Source: a virus. Taken from it: a stretch of 23,943 nt of DNA. Within the stretch, counting starts at the first letter, position 1. The number at the start of each line of letters is the position of its first letter. The notes beneath the pieces were generated by a model that did no database searches, was not told the origin of the DNA, and saw nothing but the letters and a program-made list of their open reading frames with translations. The DNA lies in IMG/VR virus record IMGVR_UViG_3300027851_000591, positions 1-23,943 of that record; one strand, 5' to 3'. Below, in pieces: positions 14,215 to 22,265 of the stretch. The position numbers and the translations under genes are program-made.

Positions 14215-14276
14215 GTTCTTTCCTTCTTTTTTAAAAATGTTTAACAAGTTGTTCATTTATAGTGTTGCGTTTGGTG

Positions 14277-15116
14277 TCAACTATTCAGGTACGCCACCAA
14301 TGATTCCAAGTCGTTGATGACTCCATCTATCAAACCTGCGGTTAAAGCTTCGTCTGAATCAAACATCTGGCCTTGCATTGATTCATCCCCAACAGTTCTT
14401 TTTGCCAGTACGTAGGATTTGAATTCTGCGAAGCATTTATCAACGCCGTCTTGAATCAACTTCCGTTGATTGTCTGTGAGACTCTTTCCAGCAATACCCA
14501 TTGATTTGAATTCGCCACTGTCGAACACTTCCACTTTGTAACCTTCCTGTTCGTAGTGTTTGGAACTATCCACGTATGCGACACGCACACCAATTGAACC
14601 CACTTCTGCGGATTTACTGATGAAGATTCTTGAACACTGGGAAGCAAGGTAATAACCGGCACTTGCAATCATTCCGTTACTATAGGCAATAACGTTCTTT
14701 GTCTTTGCCACTTCTGCAATCAGGTCGGCAGTCTCGGGGACTTGTGTAACCACTCCACCGGGAGTATCAAAATCAATGATGATATTTTTTACCAAGTCGT
14801 TAGTTGCCAACTCTTTTAAGTTCTTCTGAAACAATTCTAAGGAGAACGCACCACACATCATTTCAAGCATTCCAGCTTTTGGCAGAATGGTTCCTTCCAC
14901 GTTGATAATTGCCGTGTTCCCTATGATGTCGTAATACTTTATTTCCTGTTCTGGTTCTGTGGATTCATCAGGCATCATGTCTGCTATATCCATCGTTCCT
15001 TTTAAATGTGCATCAAGTAATCCACGTATGGCTTGATACTTCGCGGGAAGGATTAACCACTTGGTTTCATCATTCACGATTGCGACTATCCGACTTAAAT
15101 CTTTTTTGTGTTTCAT
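14277..15116 (-). CDS. S49-family prohead protease (lambda C-like)
   Basis: The 279-residue protein is a ClpP-fold serine protease that cleaves scaffold and capsid proteins in the prohead. The S49/SppA core runs from about residue 68 (TAIINVEGTILPKAGM) through IIIDFDTPGGVV (112-123), the nucleophile in GMIASAGYYLAS (Ser152) and the general base in GEFKSMG (Lys204). The N-terminal 60 residues are a phage-specific extension. Its ATG overlaps the portal stop by one base (TAATG), so it is translationally coupled to portal as in many lambda-type modules. Its catalytic dyad is intact. Confidence 0.88.
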   Translation of the reverse strand: MKHKKDLSRIVAIVNDETKWLILPAKYQAIRGLLDAHLKGTMDIADMMPDESTEPEQEIKYYDIIGNTAIINVEGTILPKAGMLEMMCGAFSLELFQKNLKELATNDLVKNIIIDFDTPGGVVTQVPETADLIAEVAKTKNVIAYSNGMIASAGYYLASQCSRIFISKSAEVGSIGVRVAYVDSSKHYEQEGYKVEVFDSGEFKSMGIAGKSLTDNQRKLIQDGVDKCFAEFKSYVLAKRTVGDESMQGQMFDSDEALTAGLIDGVINDLESLVAYLNS

Positions 15117-16747
15117 TATTGTTGTGTTGGTTGATTGTTTGTTGAATCAGGAGTTAACGTGATTGGTTTACGTACTGGCGTATCAGTCCAATCTTGTTCC
15201 ACTTCCACCGTTGGTTTTGGCAATCCAAGTTTTTCTCTGATTGCTTTTTCGTCTTCAAGGTTTGGTGTTAATGCACCCGCTCTTACAGCCACGCCGTATG
15301 TATCTGCGAACGTTCTCGCGTTATCCGTTTCTTTCTTTTGTACTTCACCATCAGTTAATCCAAGTGATGCAAGTAATTCCTTCTCGGCTTTGATTTGTTT
15401 AAATTCTGTTTTGTAATCCTTACCCTTGGAACTGTAATAAGATTCATACGACAACAAATTATTCTGAATCAATTTGATTGCTGCTTCCGTGTCGTAACCT
15501 TTATCAATTCCGATTTGTTCTGGCAGAGTGTAAGTTGCCAAATACATCTTGGAACCAATGTCGGAAACTTTTAAATCTCCATCAACAACACCCCCGGCAA
15601 TTACCCATCCGTAAATTCTACGGAGCATGGAATCAATCAATGTGTTCTGAATGATGACACGAAAGAATGCGTTGGTTGAACCAAGGACAACACGGTTACC
15701 TGTTCCGTTTAACTTCTCGGGGGTAACAATGAATTCGTAAGACAAACCAACTGATTGGCAAACTTGTCGTGCAAGTTCTTCAAGAAATCCTGTGAATGCC
15801 TGTGATGGTCTATTGCTTGTTGTAAGTTCTATTTTTTCATCTGTGTTCAGATATGCAATGTTTGCACCCAGAATTCTTTCCAATTGTGTGTTACGTTTTG
15901 CAGGTTGATTATCCGATTTTAAATTAGCTGTTGGTGTTCCTCTTCCCCATGTTCCATCCCCGGCATTTCCTGAACGTTTGGTTACAGTAGCAGCAAGGGA
16001 ACTGTGAACCTTAAGTGCGGATTTCTCTAACTTAAGAATGTCTTTGTAATCTCTCGCTGTATTAAGTGCCGATGTGAAAGCGGATATACCCCGTAATTGA
16101 TTCGGGCCTTTCGTTGTTCTCTTAACGTGAATTACATTTTCAGCACTTACACGTTGGTATGTGTCACCAGTCCAAACGTTGTAAGCAATTGGTTTCCCAT
16201 TATCATCAATGTATATTCCATCAATGGATTCATCGTTTGGTTCCCCTGTTCCTCTTACTGCATCCGTACTAATAAACTGAACTTGTCTGTATCCTGTTGA
16301 TGCTTTCGTGAGTAACAAAAAGAATTCACCATCACGAATAAGAAGACGCGCACCAAGTGCCTGTAATTGATAAAGGGTGTGATCTTGATTGACCGTGCAA
16401 AACTTATTGTTTGCCCATGATTCAAAGTAATCTGTTGCGTTGATGTTAAATTGTTCATCAGGGGAAACGGCTTGGATGCTGATTCCACTACCAACCCCGT
16501 GAACTTCAATCTGTGTAAGAATGTTTTCAATCAGGGGAAAGTTTGTTTCAAGGTATCGGGCAAGTCTGACTATCTCTTGTCTTGTGTATTCCGATGGTGT
16601 TTCCATTTCTTCAATTGAAGTGTGTGGAATATAAGAACGGTCATTGGTTTGTTGTGCGGCTTCAAATGCCTGGCCACTGGAGAACTTTCGTTTTGCTCTG
16701 TATTCCCTCATGTATGCGGCCCGTGATTTAGGTTGTTTTGCTGACAT
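15116..16747 (-). CDS. Portal protein (lambda B family)
   Basis: The 543-residue protein forms the dodecameric ring at one head vertex through which DNA passes. Family features are visible in order: a basic N-terminal tail (MSAKQPKSRAAYMREYRAK), the stretch with REIVRLARYLETNFPLIENI-like helices, RDGEFFLLLTKASTGYRQVQ, IYIDDNGKPIAYNVWTGD, VIHVKRTTKGPNQLRGISAF, and AGGVVDGDLK towards the end. The sequence agrees with the lambda-type portal family and its length is usual. It lies between gpW-like and protease genes. AGGAA sits before the ATG at slightly long spacing. Confidence 0.9.
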   Translation of the reverse strand: MSAKQPKSRAAYMREYRAKRKFSSGQAFEAAQQTNDRSYIPHTSIEEMETPSEYTRQEIVRLARYLETNFPLIENILTQIEVHGVGSGISIQAVSPDEQFNINATDYFESWANNKFCTVNQDHTLYQLQALGARLLIRDGEFFLLLTKASTGYRQVQFISTDAVRGTGEPNDESIDGIYIDDNGKPIAYNVWTGDTYQRVSAENVIHVKRTTKGPNQLRGISAFTSALNTARDYKDILKLEKSALKVHSSLAATVTKRSGNAGDGTWGRGTPTANLKSDNQPAKRNTQLERILGANIAYLNTDEKIELTTSNRPSQAFTGFLEELARQVCQSVGLSYEFIVTPEKLNGTGNRVVLGSTNAFFRVIIQNTLIDSMLRRIYGWVIAGGVVDGDLKVSDIGSKMYLATYTLPEQIGIDKGYDTEAAIKLIQNNLLSYESYYSSKGKDYKTEFKQIKAEKELLASLGLTDGEVQKKETDNARTFADTYGVAVRAGALTPNLEDEKAIREKLGLPKPTVEVEQDWTDTPVRKPITLTPDSTNNQPTQQ

Positions 16748-16750
16748 AAT

Positions 16751-17041
16751 TTAAATTCCTATGTTGGTAAAATCGGGCGTGGAATTCGTAATGAATCCCC
16801 CGTTAAGGTATGAAGTGAGAGCAAGAGTTGTTTCTGCAAACAACTGTTCGTTCGTCTTTGTTCCGAACGTGTAGGCTTTTCCGTTTTCAGAAACGGAAAC
16901 TAAATGTTTTCCACTACCGTTCTTAATCGCGTCTTTGGCGATTGTTCTTAGTTCCTCTATGTAATCGGAACTTCCATCTAAAAATGCATCATCAACAAGT
17001 GCTTTAACAAAATCGGTATCAATCATGAGCGTATTGCTCAT
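16751..17041 (-). CDS. gpW-like head completion protein
   Basis: The 96-residue product occupies the position of lambda W, between large terminase and portal, and has the gpW-like pattern: helices around a short beta hairpin (GKHLVSVSENGKAYTFGT) followed by a long helix (TNEQLFAETTLALTSYLNG). gpW-type proteins close the portal and form the tail-binding site. The ATG at 17041 is chosen over a TTG three codons upstream. The start is unusual: ATGAGC-GTATT-type hairpin pairing (17025-17041) includes the ATG, TTGACA abuts it, and another palindrome lies just before. No Shine-Dalgarno sequence is visible. Confidence 0.65.
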   Translation of the reverse strand: MSNTLMIDTDFVKALVDDAFLDGSSDYIEELRTIAKDAIKNGSGKHLVSVSENGKAYTFGTKTNEQLFAETTLALTSYLNGGFITNSTPDFTNIGI

Positions 17042-17068
17042 GTCAACCAATGTGTAACACTGTTACAC
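17025..17068 (-). promoter_or_regulatory. Twin inverted repeats around the gpW-like start codon
   Basis: The first repeat, GTGTAAC and GTTACAC with a 3-base centre (17052-17068), directly follows the terminase stop. The second, ATGAGC and GCTCAT over a 5-base loop (17025-17041), contains the start codon of the gpW-like gene. TTGACA (17041-17046) lies between them. This could be a translational switch, an operator flanking a promoter element, or an mRNA processing site. Confidence 0.45.
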
Positions 17069-18892
17069 TTACCAACTATTAGAGGGGTAATAGACTTCTG
17101 GTGCAGAAGTTTCTTGTGTCTGTTCCGTAACTTCTTCTGGTGTTCCCTTGATCGAATCCAAACGTATTAACGGGGAATAGAAATCGAAAAAACAAATCGT
17201 GTATTTCAAGCAGTCGGCAACGTGGTTATCTTTGTAAACTTCAACCCACTTTGTTTCACCTTTGATTGTAACTTTCTTTTCCGACATCAAGTGGCGAATT
17301 AAAATTGGATCAATTATTGAACCTTCAGGGAAATACAAAGCCATTGAACTGAAGTCTTTTACTTTAATCAGTGTGGTGAACAGTTTGTTTTTGTATAGAT
17401 AGTCCCCGACAACAAAACGATTTATGTAAACACCCTTGTGCAGTTTATCACTTTCTATTTTGTGTGTGAAGAATTGACCAGTAACACCACGACATGGCAT
17501 AAAGAATTCTCCTGTTGCAAGGCACAAATCAAGAACAGCAAGTATTCTGTGTCCACCTGAGTCAATGATTGCTTTATCAATTCCGTATTTTTTTCCATCG
17601 TGTTCGTACACTTGGTTTGATAATCGTACCAGTTCTTCTTCAACTGATACTTGCCCGTAATCCAATACATAAGCTTTGAAGTCTTTTGTAATCGCAGTGA
17701 TTGTGTACCAGAAAGATTCGTCCTGTGTATCACACGCCATCAGTATCATTGATGGAACTACAGGTAAGGTGTTCCGTTGATACTTTGGAGACAATGCCAA
17801 GAACGATGTTACATCTGATTCTTTAGTTGTTTGTGCCCGTTCTTCCCATGGTTCGCCCAAGTGTCCATTGTAAAAGTCGTGCAGTTTAATCGGGTCATCT
17901 TTGGCAACTAAATAATCTCGTATCAAATGCCACCAAGGAATTTTCAAACTGTATAAACGTGATATGTGAAATGATAATGTTTCTTTTGAATAGTTTTCAG
18001 AAGTGGCAATCCATTCCCCTTCTAATACCATTTTCGCTTTATCCTTCTCGTAAATCTTTCCCTTACAGTTTGGACACTCACAATGTGCGTACTGTGCGAC
18101 TTTATCTAAGTCGTATGTTTTATCTTCTCGCTTACAGTTCTCTGCACCCTTGAGCATATCAAACCGGAGAACAAATTGTTTTTCACAATGGGGACAACGC
18201 AAATGGTATTTGTGCTGACTACCCTTTTGATACTCCTTTAGTATTTTACTTCCATCTTTGGTCGTGGGTGTTGATGCAATTAGAATCTTTTTAGACAGGG
18301 GATAATTTGCAGTTCTTTGTTCTGCTAAGGATATGGAATCCGTTTCCCCCTTTGTTTCGTATTCTTGTTGAAGCTTATCAGCTTCATCTATCAAACAGAT
18401 AGGAACGGAAATGGATGCAAGGTTAGCTGGAGAACCGGCACCAACTAAGTGTAATTGTCCTGACTGAAATTCAATGTACTCGTTTCTTATGAAGTCTTCA
18501 TCGTTCGGCAACATTCGTTTTGCTGGAATGCACCGTGACAACATCGGGTCTAATTTGATTTGTTTAAACTCCTTTGCCTTTTTTGTAGAAGGCGAGACAT
18601 ACAACATGTTGTAAGTTTCGTTTGAAACAAAATATAGAATTGCATTTGCGAACAACAGGGATGCACCAACCTGTGCAGACTTCATCAAAACTATTTTACG
18701 TATGCGGGGGTCTGCTAAAGCGTCGTATATTTTCCGCATGTAAGGGGTACGATCTAAATCGAATCGTCCCGTATCATCTGAAACACGCTTACTTAAATTA
18801 ACATTACGTTCACACCATACAGAAGGTTTTAACTTTTCCTTTGGTTTGAATATTCTTTTAATTATTTTATTCGCTACTACGTTTGCTTTCAT
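17069..18892 (-). CDS. Terminase large subunit, GpA family
   Basis: The 607-residue ATPase/nuclease motor packages phage DNA and cuts it. The N-terminal ATPase shows KSAQVGAS (71-78, Walker A-like in this family), ICLIDEAD (165-172, Walker B) and IASTPT (205-210, coupling motif). A paired CPHC (233-236) and CPNC (273-276) forms a likely zinc finger, as in lambda gpA relatives. The nuclease half carries MACDTQDE (Asp388 a candidate metal ligand), IIDSGGHR (Asp444) and a late DNHVADCLKY. The start overlaps the small subunit gene by 26 bases, implying coupled translation. GpA-type terminases usually make cohesive ends, so cos packaging is likely. Confidence 0.93.
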   Translation of the reverse strand: MKANVVANKIIKRIFKPKEKLKPSVWCERNVNLSKRVSDDTGRFDLDRTPYMRKIYDALADPRIRKIVLMKSAQVGASLLFANAILYFVSNETYNMLYVSPSTKKAKEFKQIKLDPMLSRCIPAKRMLPNDEDFIRNEYIEFQSGQLHLVGAGSPANLASISVPICLIDEADKLQQEYETKGETDSISLAEQRTANYPLSKKILIASTPTTKDGSKILKEYQKGSQHKYHLRCPHCEKQFVLRFDMLKGAENCKREDKTYDLDKVAQYAHCECPNCKGKIYEKDKAKMVLEGEWIATSENYSKETLSFHISRLYSLKIPWWHLIRDYLVAKDDPIKLHDFYNGHLGEPWEERAQTTKESDVTSFLALSPKYQRNTLPVVPSMILMACDTQDESFWYTITAITKDFKAYVLDYGQVSVEEELVRLSNQVYEHDGKKYGIDKAIIDSGGHRILAVLDLCLATGEFFMPCRGVTGQFFTHKIESDKLHKGVYINRFVVGDYLYKNKLFTTLIKVKDFSSMALYFPEGSIIDPILIRHLMSEKKVTIKGETKWVEVYKDNHVADCLKYTICFFDFYSPLIRLDSIKGTPEEVTEQTQETSAPEVYYPSNSW

Positions 18893-19499
18893 CCAATACA
18901 GTTTCCCAGTCTATGTCGTGTAACCTTCGTTTCACTTCTGCTATTTCTACTTTCGCGTTCTCTATCATTCCGATTTTATCCATGCCCAAACACTTATCTG
19001 CGATACGTCCAGGAATTGCATCTAAGTCTTCATTGAACTGCATCAGCATTTGATTGTATGTTGAAACCATGTCATCCACTGAAACCACATTACGGTTTAA
19101 TTCATTCACCTTTGGGTTATCCACTTCTAGTTTGCGTAGGGATTCAGTTACTTTGTTGAAGTCTGATAAAATTAAAGATGCCGTTCCGTCTTCTCCTTTT
19201 CCTTTACTCGTTATGTATTGTTCATACAAAGAGTTCGCTATGGTGGATAACCGTTTGATTTGTGTTTCCATTCCTTCACCATCCACACGTTCAATCTTGA
19301 TTGGTTCACCAATACGTTTTTGTTTCAATAATGGGTTCCCTCTTCCCCGCCTCTTTACAGTTTCCAAATACGTTTTTACGGCCGTATCATCATCCAAGTT
19401 GATTCCAGCTTTGTTTGCTTTGTACAAACTTTGAATGTTAGTATCAAAGATTGTTGTCATCACTGGATACGTTCGTTTCCATTTCTTGTTCTTACTCAT
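18867..19499 (-). CDS. Probable terminase small subunit
   Basis: The 210-residue protein directly precedes and overlaps the large terminase. The C-terminal part (IPGRIADKCLGMDKIGMIEN, then a helix ending RRLHDIDW) resembles the tail of Nu1-type small terminases, which bind cos DNA and hand it to the large subunit. The N-terminal 80 residues are basic (MSKNKKWKRTYPVM; VKRRGRGNPLLKQKRIG) and suit DNA binding, although a clear helix-turn-helix is not obvious. A non-coding gap of about 196 bases lies immediately upstream, the usual place of cos. Name rests mainly on position and the C-terminal pattern. Confidence 0.7.
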   Translation of the reverse strand: MSKNKKWKRTYPVMTTIFDTNIQSLYKANKAGINLDDDTAVKTYLETVKRRGRGNPLLKQKRIGEPIKIERVDGEGMETQIKRLSTIANSLYEQYITSKGKGEDGTASLILSDFNKVTESLRKLEVDNPKVNELNRNVVSVDDMVSTYNQMLMQFNEDLDAIPGRIADKCLGMDKIGMIENAKVEIAEVKRRLHDIDWETVLDESKRSSE

Positions 19500-19695
19500 A
19501 ATGATTGGCGATAACCTGTTAAGTGTGTGTTTGGTGTCATGGTTTCAATGTTGGTTCAGGGGGTTGATTCAGTCCCTTTACCCTTATAGTCACTATTTAG
19601 TGCTGGTTGGGCAACAGACACTTACGCAAATGTTCACGGTGTCCGTAACCCGAGGGAAGCGGGTTTTCTGAAGAGATTTCTTATCATAATTTTGC
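19500..19695. other. Gap upstream of terminase: candidate cos and late promoter region
   Basis: This is the longest gene-free stretch in the phage part except the attachment end. It holds AACCCG paired with CGGGTT over a 7-base loop (19647-19665) and the near-palindrome CACTATTTAGTG (19591-19602). On the minus strand TGACACCAAAC occurs shortly before the terminase start, and is shared with the gap before the scaffold gene. Gap position upstream of a GpA-type terminase pair is where cos lies in lambda. No convincing -35/-10 pair was found. Confidence 0.4.
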
Positions 19696-20010
19696 TCATT
19701 TATGAGCCATTTTGAACACATATACAGCGTGTTTTCCGAACATTTCCTGTAGCGCGTCTAACATAATTATGTCGTTTGCCGGGTCATTTGTTCCCCGTGC
19801 CACTGATGCTAATATCACTTCCAATCTTTCTTCCCCGTTCAAGTTCCGTAGTTCTCCAATTGCCAAATTCAGTTTGTGAATCAGCTTCATATGTAAGTCC
19901 AGGTCGATTGAATCAAGGATGTGTATCACTGCTTTTCTGTCTTCAATGTTTTCTTTATACGTTCTGAATTGCCGAACGATGAACCCCGTTAACGTTTCAA
20001 TGTTATTCAT
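19696..20010 (-). CDS. Unknown protein at the end of the early operon
   Basis: The 104-residue protein is mostly helical (MNNIETLTGFIVRQFRTYKE; LIHKLNLAIGELRNLNGEER) with no membrane segment or known motif. It starts 30 bases after the NUMOD3 nuclease and is the last gene before the terminase gap. Its small size, helical content and location would suit a regulator or anti-host protein, but nothing in the sequence points to one. Confidence 0.65.
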   Translation of the reverse strand: MNNIETLTGFIVRQFRTYKENIEDRKAVIHILDSIDLDLHMKLIHKLNLAIGELRNLNGEERLEVILASVARGTNDPANDIIMLDALQEMFGKHAVYVFKMAHK

Positions 20011-20040
20011 ATTATTATTTTCTTTTATCCTCTTTGTTTG

Positions 20041-20781
20041 TTAAAACGGCAACATGTCTGTGTGACACTGTGCGAATTCTTTTTCTTCTCTCCAATCATC
20101 TGCTTTTTCGTTCCATCGTAAGATCATCCAATCTTTCGGCAGACTCATTAAAATTTGTTTGTGTCTGAATTCATCATTGATACGTTGTTTTTCTGTAAAA
20201 TGATGTGGTTCATCCCATTCGATTATCAGCTTTAAATCTTCACAGTAGTAATCAACCGCATATCTTCCATCCACTACTTTCTCGCCACCGTTCAGAGCAT
20301 GAAGACCGTTAACATTTAAACGTTTGTTGATCACGTCAAAGATACGACAAGCGGTTTTGTTGTAGTTCAAACAAATCGTATCGGATTCTGTGATACGTTG
20401 TTTACTTGCGATACTCATTTTCCGTTTTGTTTCTTCTGTGTGTTTGATTCCTTTGTGTGATTCAGACATTTTTGATCGGGATACGGCACTATGTTTCTTT
20501 CCTTTTTTTGCGGCACTCATTCTAGCAATACTTTTTTTGCTATGATTCTTGCCAAATCTCGGATGATTGGAACCCAAGTAAGCAACACTCCTATTTTTCC
20601 GTCGTTCAGGTGTCCACGAATCTTTTACTGCGGAACTTATTTTATCACGATGTTCTGTAGAAAGTTTCTTCCCTTTTTGTGCAACACTTAATCTTTCACG
20701 ATGTTCTGGTGTCATTATTTCTTTTGTTTTGGAACTAATTCTTTCACGGGTTTCTGCACTATGTTTTTGCCCTTTTCTCAT
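20041..20781 (-). CDS. Free-standing homing endonuclease: NUMOD3 repeats plus Vsr/DUF559-like nuclease
   Basis: The 246-residue protein has two parts. Residues 4-125 contain about seven copies of the NUMOD3 DNA-binding repeat (GQKHSAETRERIS, MTPEHRERLS, GKKLSTEHRDKIS, WTPERRKNRS, GKNHSKKSIARMS, GKKHSAVSRSKMS, GIKHTEETKRKMS). Residues 135-230 form a nuclease with YAVDYYCEDLKLIIEWDEPHHF (Asp177, Glu188, Asp190, His193/194) and DWMILRWNE, resembling the Vsr-like EDxHD and DUF559 enzymes, not GIY-YIG or HNH. The start overlaps the upstream stop as ATGA. Such genes spread by cutting phages that lack them; no intron or intein is evident here, so it is free-standing. Target unknown. Confidence 0.75.
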   Translation of the reverse strand: MRKGQKHSAETRERISSKTKEIMTPEHRERLSVAQKGKKLSTEHRDKISSAVKDSWTPERRKNRSVAYLGSNHPRFGKNHSKKSIARMSAAKKGKKHSAVSRSKMSESHKGIKHTEETKRKMSIASKQRITESDTICLNYNKTACRIFDVINKRLNVNGLHALNGGEKVVDGRYAVDYYCEDLKLIIEWDEPHHFTEKQRINDEFRHKQILMSLPKDWMILRWNEKADDWREEKEFAQCHTDMLPF

Positions 20782-21389
20782 AACGATTCCTCACACTGGT
20801 CTTGTATCCCGTCTGTCATAAGAATTATCGTTTCATATTGTTTACGTGAGAGCTTCACCTTTCCTAATTGTGTTGTGACTGATTGAAGATTCCGTACTAC
20901 TTCACAGAATACTTTATCCACCTTGTCCGATTCATGTTCTGGCTTTGGTGTTGGGTTGTTGTTGGATGCACTGTGTAAGGTTCTGATGTTTTTTCTCATT
21001 TCTGAAATGGTAAGGTTGTTCTTCTCGGCATAATCCAAGCAACCAATTGCTACTTGAGTATCCCCCTTACATTCAGCCAATGCTTCCTTGTGGAATGAAT
21101 ACGTAAGATTTTTATTACGCTGTTCAATGGGGAATCTCTTTGCCAGGGATTTACTTTCTTTAAGGGAACCACGGCAATAACCTGTAGATTCCATTAACGA
21201 ATCGTATCCCCTTCCCACATCTTCACAATGGTTCAGGTAGTCACCCAGACACCAACGGATTCCCTTTTCAGCACTTAGCAACGATTCCCATAGTTGTTTG
21301 TGCTCTTTGTCGGTTAGTTCTTTGTGAACTACCAACCCGATTTCTGATATTGTTACCTTGCTATTGCTGCTGATATTTAACTGATTCAT
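20778..21389 (-). CDS. Conserved phage protein, putative DNA-binding
   Basis: The 203-residue protein carries a pattern I know from many phage and bacterial proteins of undefined role: WCLGDYLNHCEDVGRGYDSL (46-65), STGYCRGSLKESKSLAKRFP (68-87), then NLTYSFHKEALAE and DYAEKNNLTISEMRKNIR. The middle resembles the helix-turn-helix of KorB/ParB-like proteins, so DNA binding is plausible. The C-terminal 60 residues are charged and helical. It begins after a 22-base gap with an AGAAGGAAC binding site and is coupled to the nuclease gene downstream. Possible roles in replication or partition are inference. Confidence 0.6.
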   Translation of the reverse strand: MNQLNISSNSKVTISEIGLVVHKELTDKEHKQLWESLLSAEKGIRWCLGDYLNHCEDVGRGYDSLMESTGYCRGSLKESKSLAKRFPIEQRNKNLTYSFHKEALAECKGDTQVAIGCLDYAEKNNLTISEMRKNIRTLHSASNNNPTPKPEHESDKVDKVFCEVVRNLQSVTTQLGKVKLSRKQYETIILMTDGIQDQCEESL

Positions 21390-21411
21390 TTTGTTTGTTC
21401 CTTCTGTTTGT

Positions 21412-21732
21412 TTATTTTAATAACCTTCTTAACCTTCCCAGTTCACTTATAAACCGTGTGAACATGTCCAACCTGTTTTCCCATACCATTTGCTTTTTGA
21501 ATTCTTCCCATGAACAAATCGCCTGATGGGTCGTAATTTTGCTTTTTGTACCTGATACACAATAGCAACGCACACACTCGCCTTGTTCTGTTTGATAAAT
21601 GATCGTAGTGAATTTATTACAGGCTGATTGTACTTCTTTGTGTAGGCAATTAGGCGGGAAGTATGGTTCCACTGTCTGCATTAGTTCATCATCTACTAAA
21701 GATGTTCCGAATATTCTGTTGATTTCTGTCAT
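21412..21732 (-). CDS. Unknown small protein
   Basis: The 106-residue protein (MTEINRIFGTSLVDDELMQT) has five cysteines (NCLHKEVQSACNKF; GECVRCYCVSG; ICSWEEFKKQ), with CVRCYC suggesting possible metal binding, though the spacing is not a classic finger. The C-terminus is helical and basic (RFISELGRLRRLLK). It is joined to the upstream gene by ATGA overlap. Function is not recognisable. Confidence 0.6.
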   Translation of the reverse strand: MTEINRIFGTSLVDDELMQTVEPYFPPNCLHKEVQSACNKFTTIIYQTEQGECVRCYCVSGTKSKITTHQAICSWEEFKKQMVWENRLDMFTRFISELGRLRRLLK

Positions 21733-22265
21733 TTTGTTTTTCCTTTTTTCTTTTTGATCTTTGGTTCCTCTTCAATCTTTCTATTTCTTTTATTTCCATC
21801 ACGATAAGTTGATGATGTATCAGTAGATTTGCACATTCTGGGGTGTCTTAGTCCCAGTTCTTTCACGATGTCTGAAACACGTTCTGAAAATGCTTCACGG
21901 GTGATTGCATATGACTTGGCTATTTCTGCGTGTGATACGTTCCCCCTGAAGGGCAAGTTAAGTGCTGCTACCAACGCATCCACTTCAAGACGGGGATTTT
22001 TACTAAACAATATCCGACTGATGATAACCGTTAACACTTGGGCCGTTCGCCGTTCACTATCCACCCGTATCAATTCGTTGATGATCAATTGCGGTTCCTC
22101 TGCATCCAGCAACATTCCTTTAAGGGTGTCGGTTTGATGTAGAAGTGTTTCCCAGTCAAAGCCACAGGGTAAATCAATGTCGTATCCCCCGTTTTCATTC
22201 TGCGTAAAGATGGGCCGTATTGAATCGGGTTCCTGTCTGTCTGATTTAATTCCTGTGATTGTCAT
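21729..22265 (-). CDS. Helix-turn-helix protein with sigma region 4-like motif
   Basis: The 178-residue protein has a mainly helical body (residues 40-105; LINELIRVDSERRTAQ-type helix) and a clear helix-turn-helix at about 110-139: VSHAEIAKSYAITREAFSER followed by VSDIVKELGLR. This is close in form to sigma region 4 and LuxR-type motifs. The last 30 residues are very basic (GNKRNRKIEEEPKIKKKKGK). It overlaps both neighbours as ATGA. It is the best candidate in the window for a phage transcription regulator. A sigma-2-like region binding -10 is not evident, so it is not a full sigma factor. Confidence 0.6.
   Translation of the reverse strand: MTITGIKSDRQEPDSIRPIFTQNENGGYDIDLPCGFDWETLLHQTDTLKGMLLDAEEPQLIINELIRVDSERRTAQVLTVIISRILFSKNPRLEVDALVAALNLPFRGNVSHAEIAKSYAITREAFSERVSDIVKELGLRHPRMCKSTDTSSTYRDGNKRNRKIEEEPKIKKKKGKTK

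Noticed and set aside
14257-14280. Standard sigma-70 promoter TTGACA with TATAAA before the scaffold gene
   Set aside because: The spacing is 13 bases, too short for a normal promoter; listed instead with the TTGACA junction pattern.
13829-14317. Plus-strand 162-residue frame
   Set aside because: It is the antisense shadow of the scaffold gene; it has no binding site and lies against the operon direction.
19647-19667. Terminator of the early operon
   Set aside because: The T-run is on the plus strand, whereas the early operon is read on the minus strand; kept only as a hairpin in the cos candidate gap.
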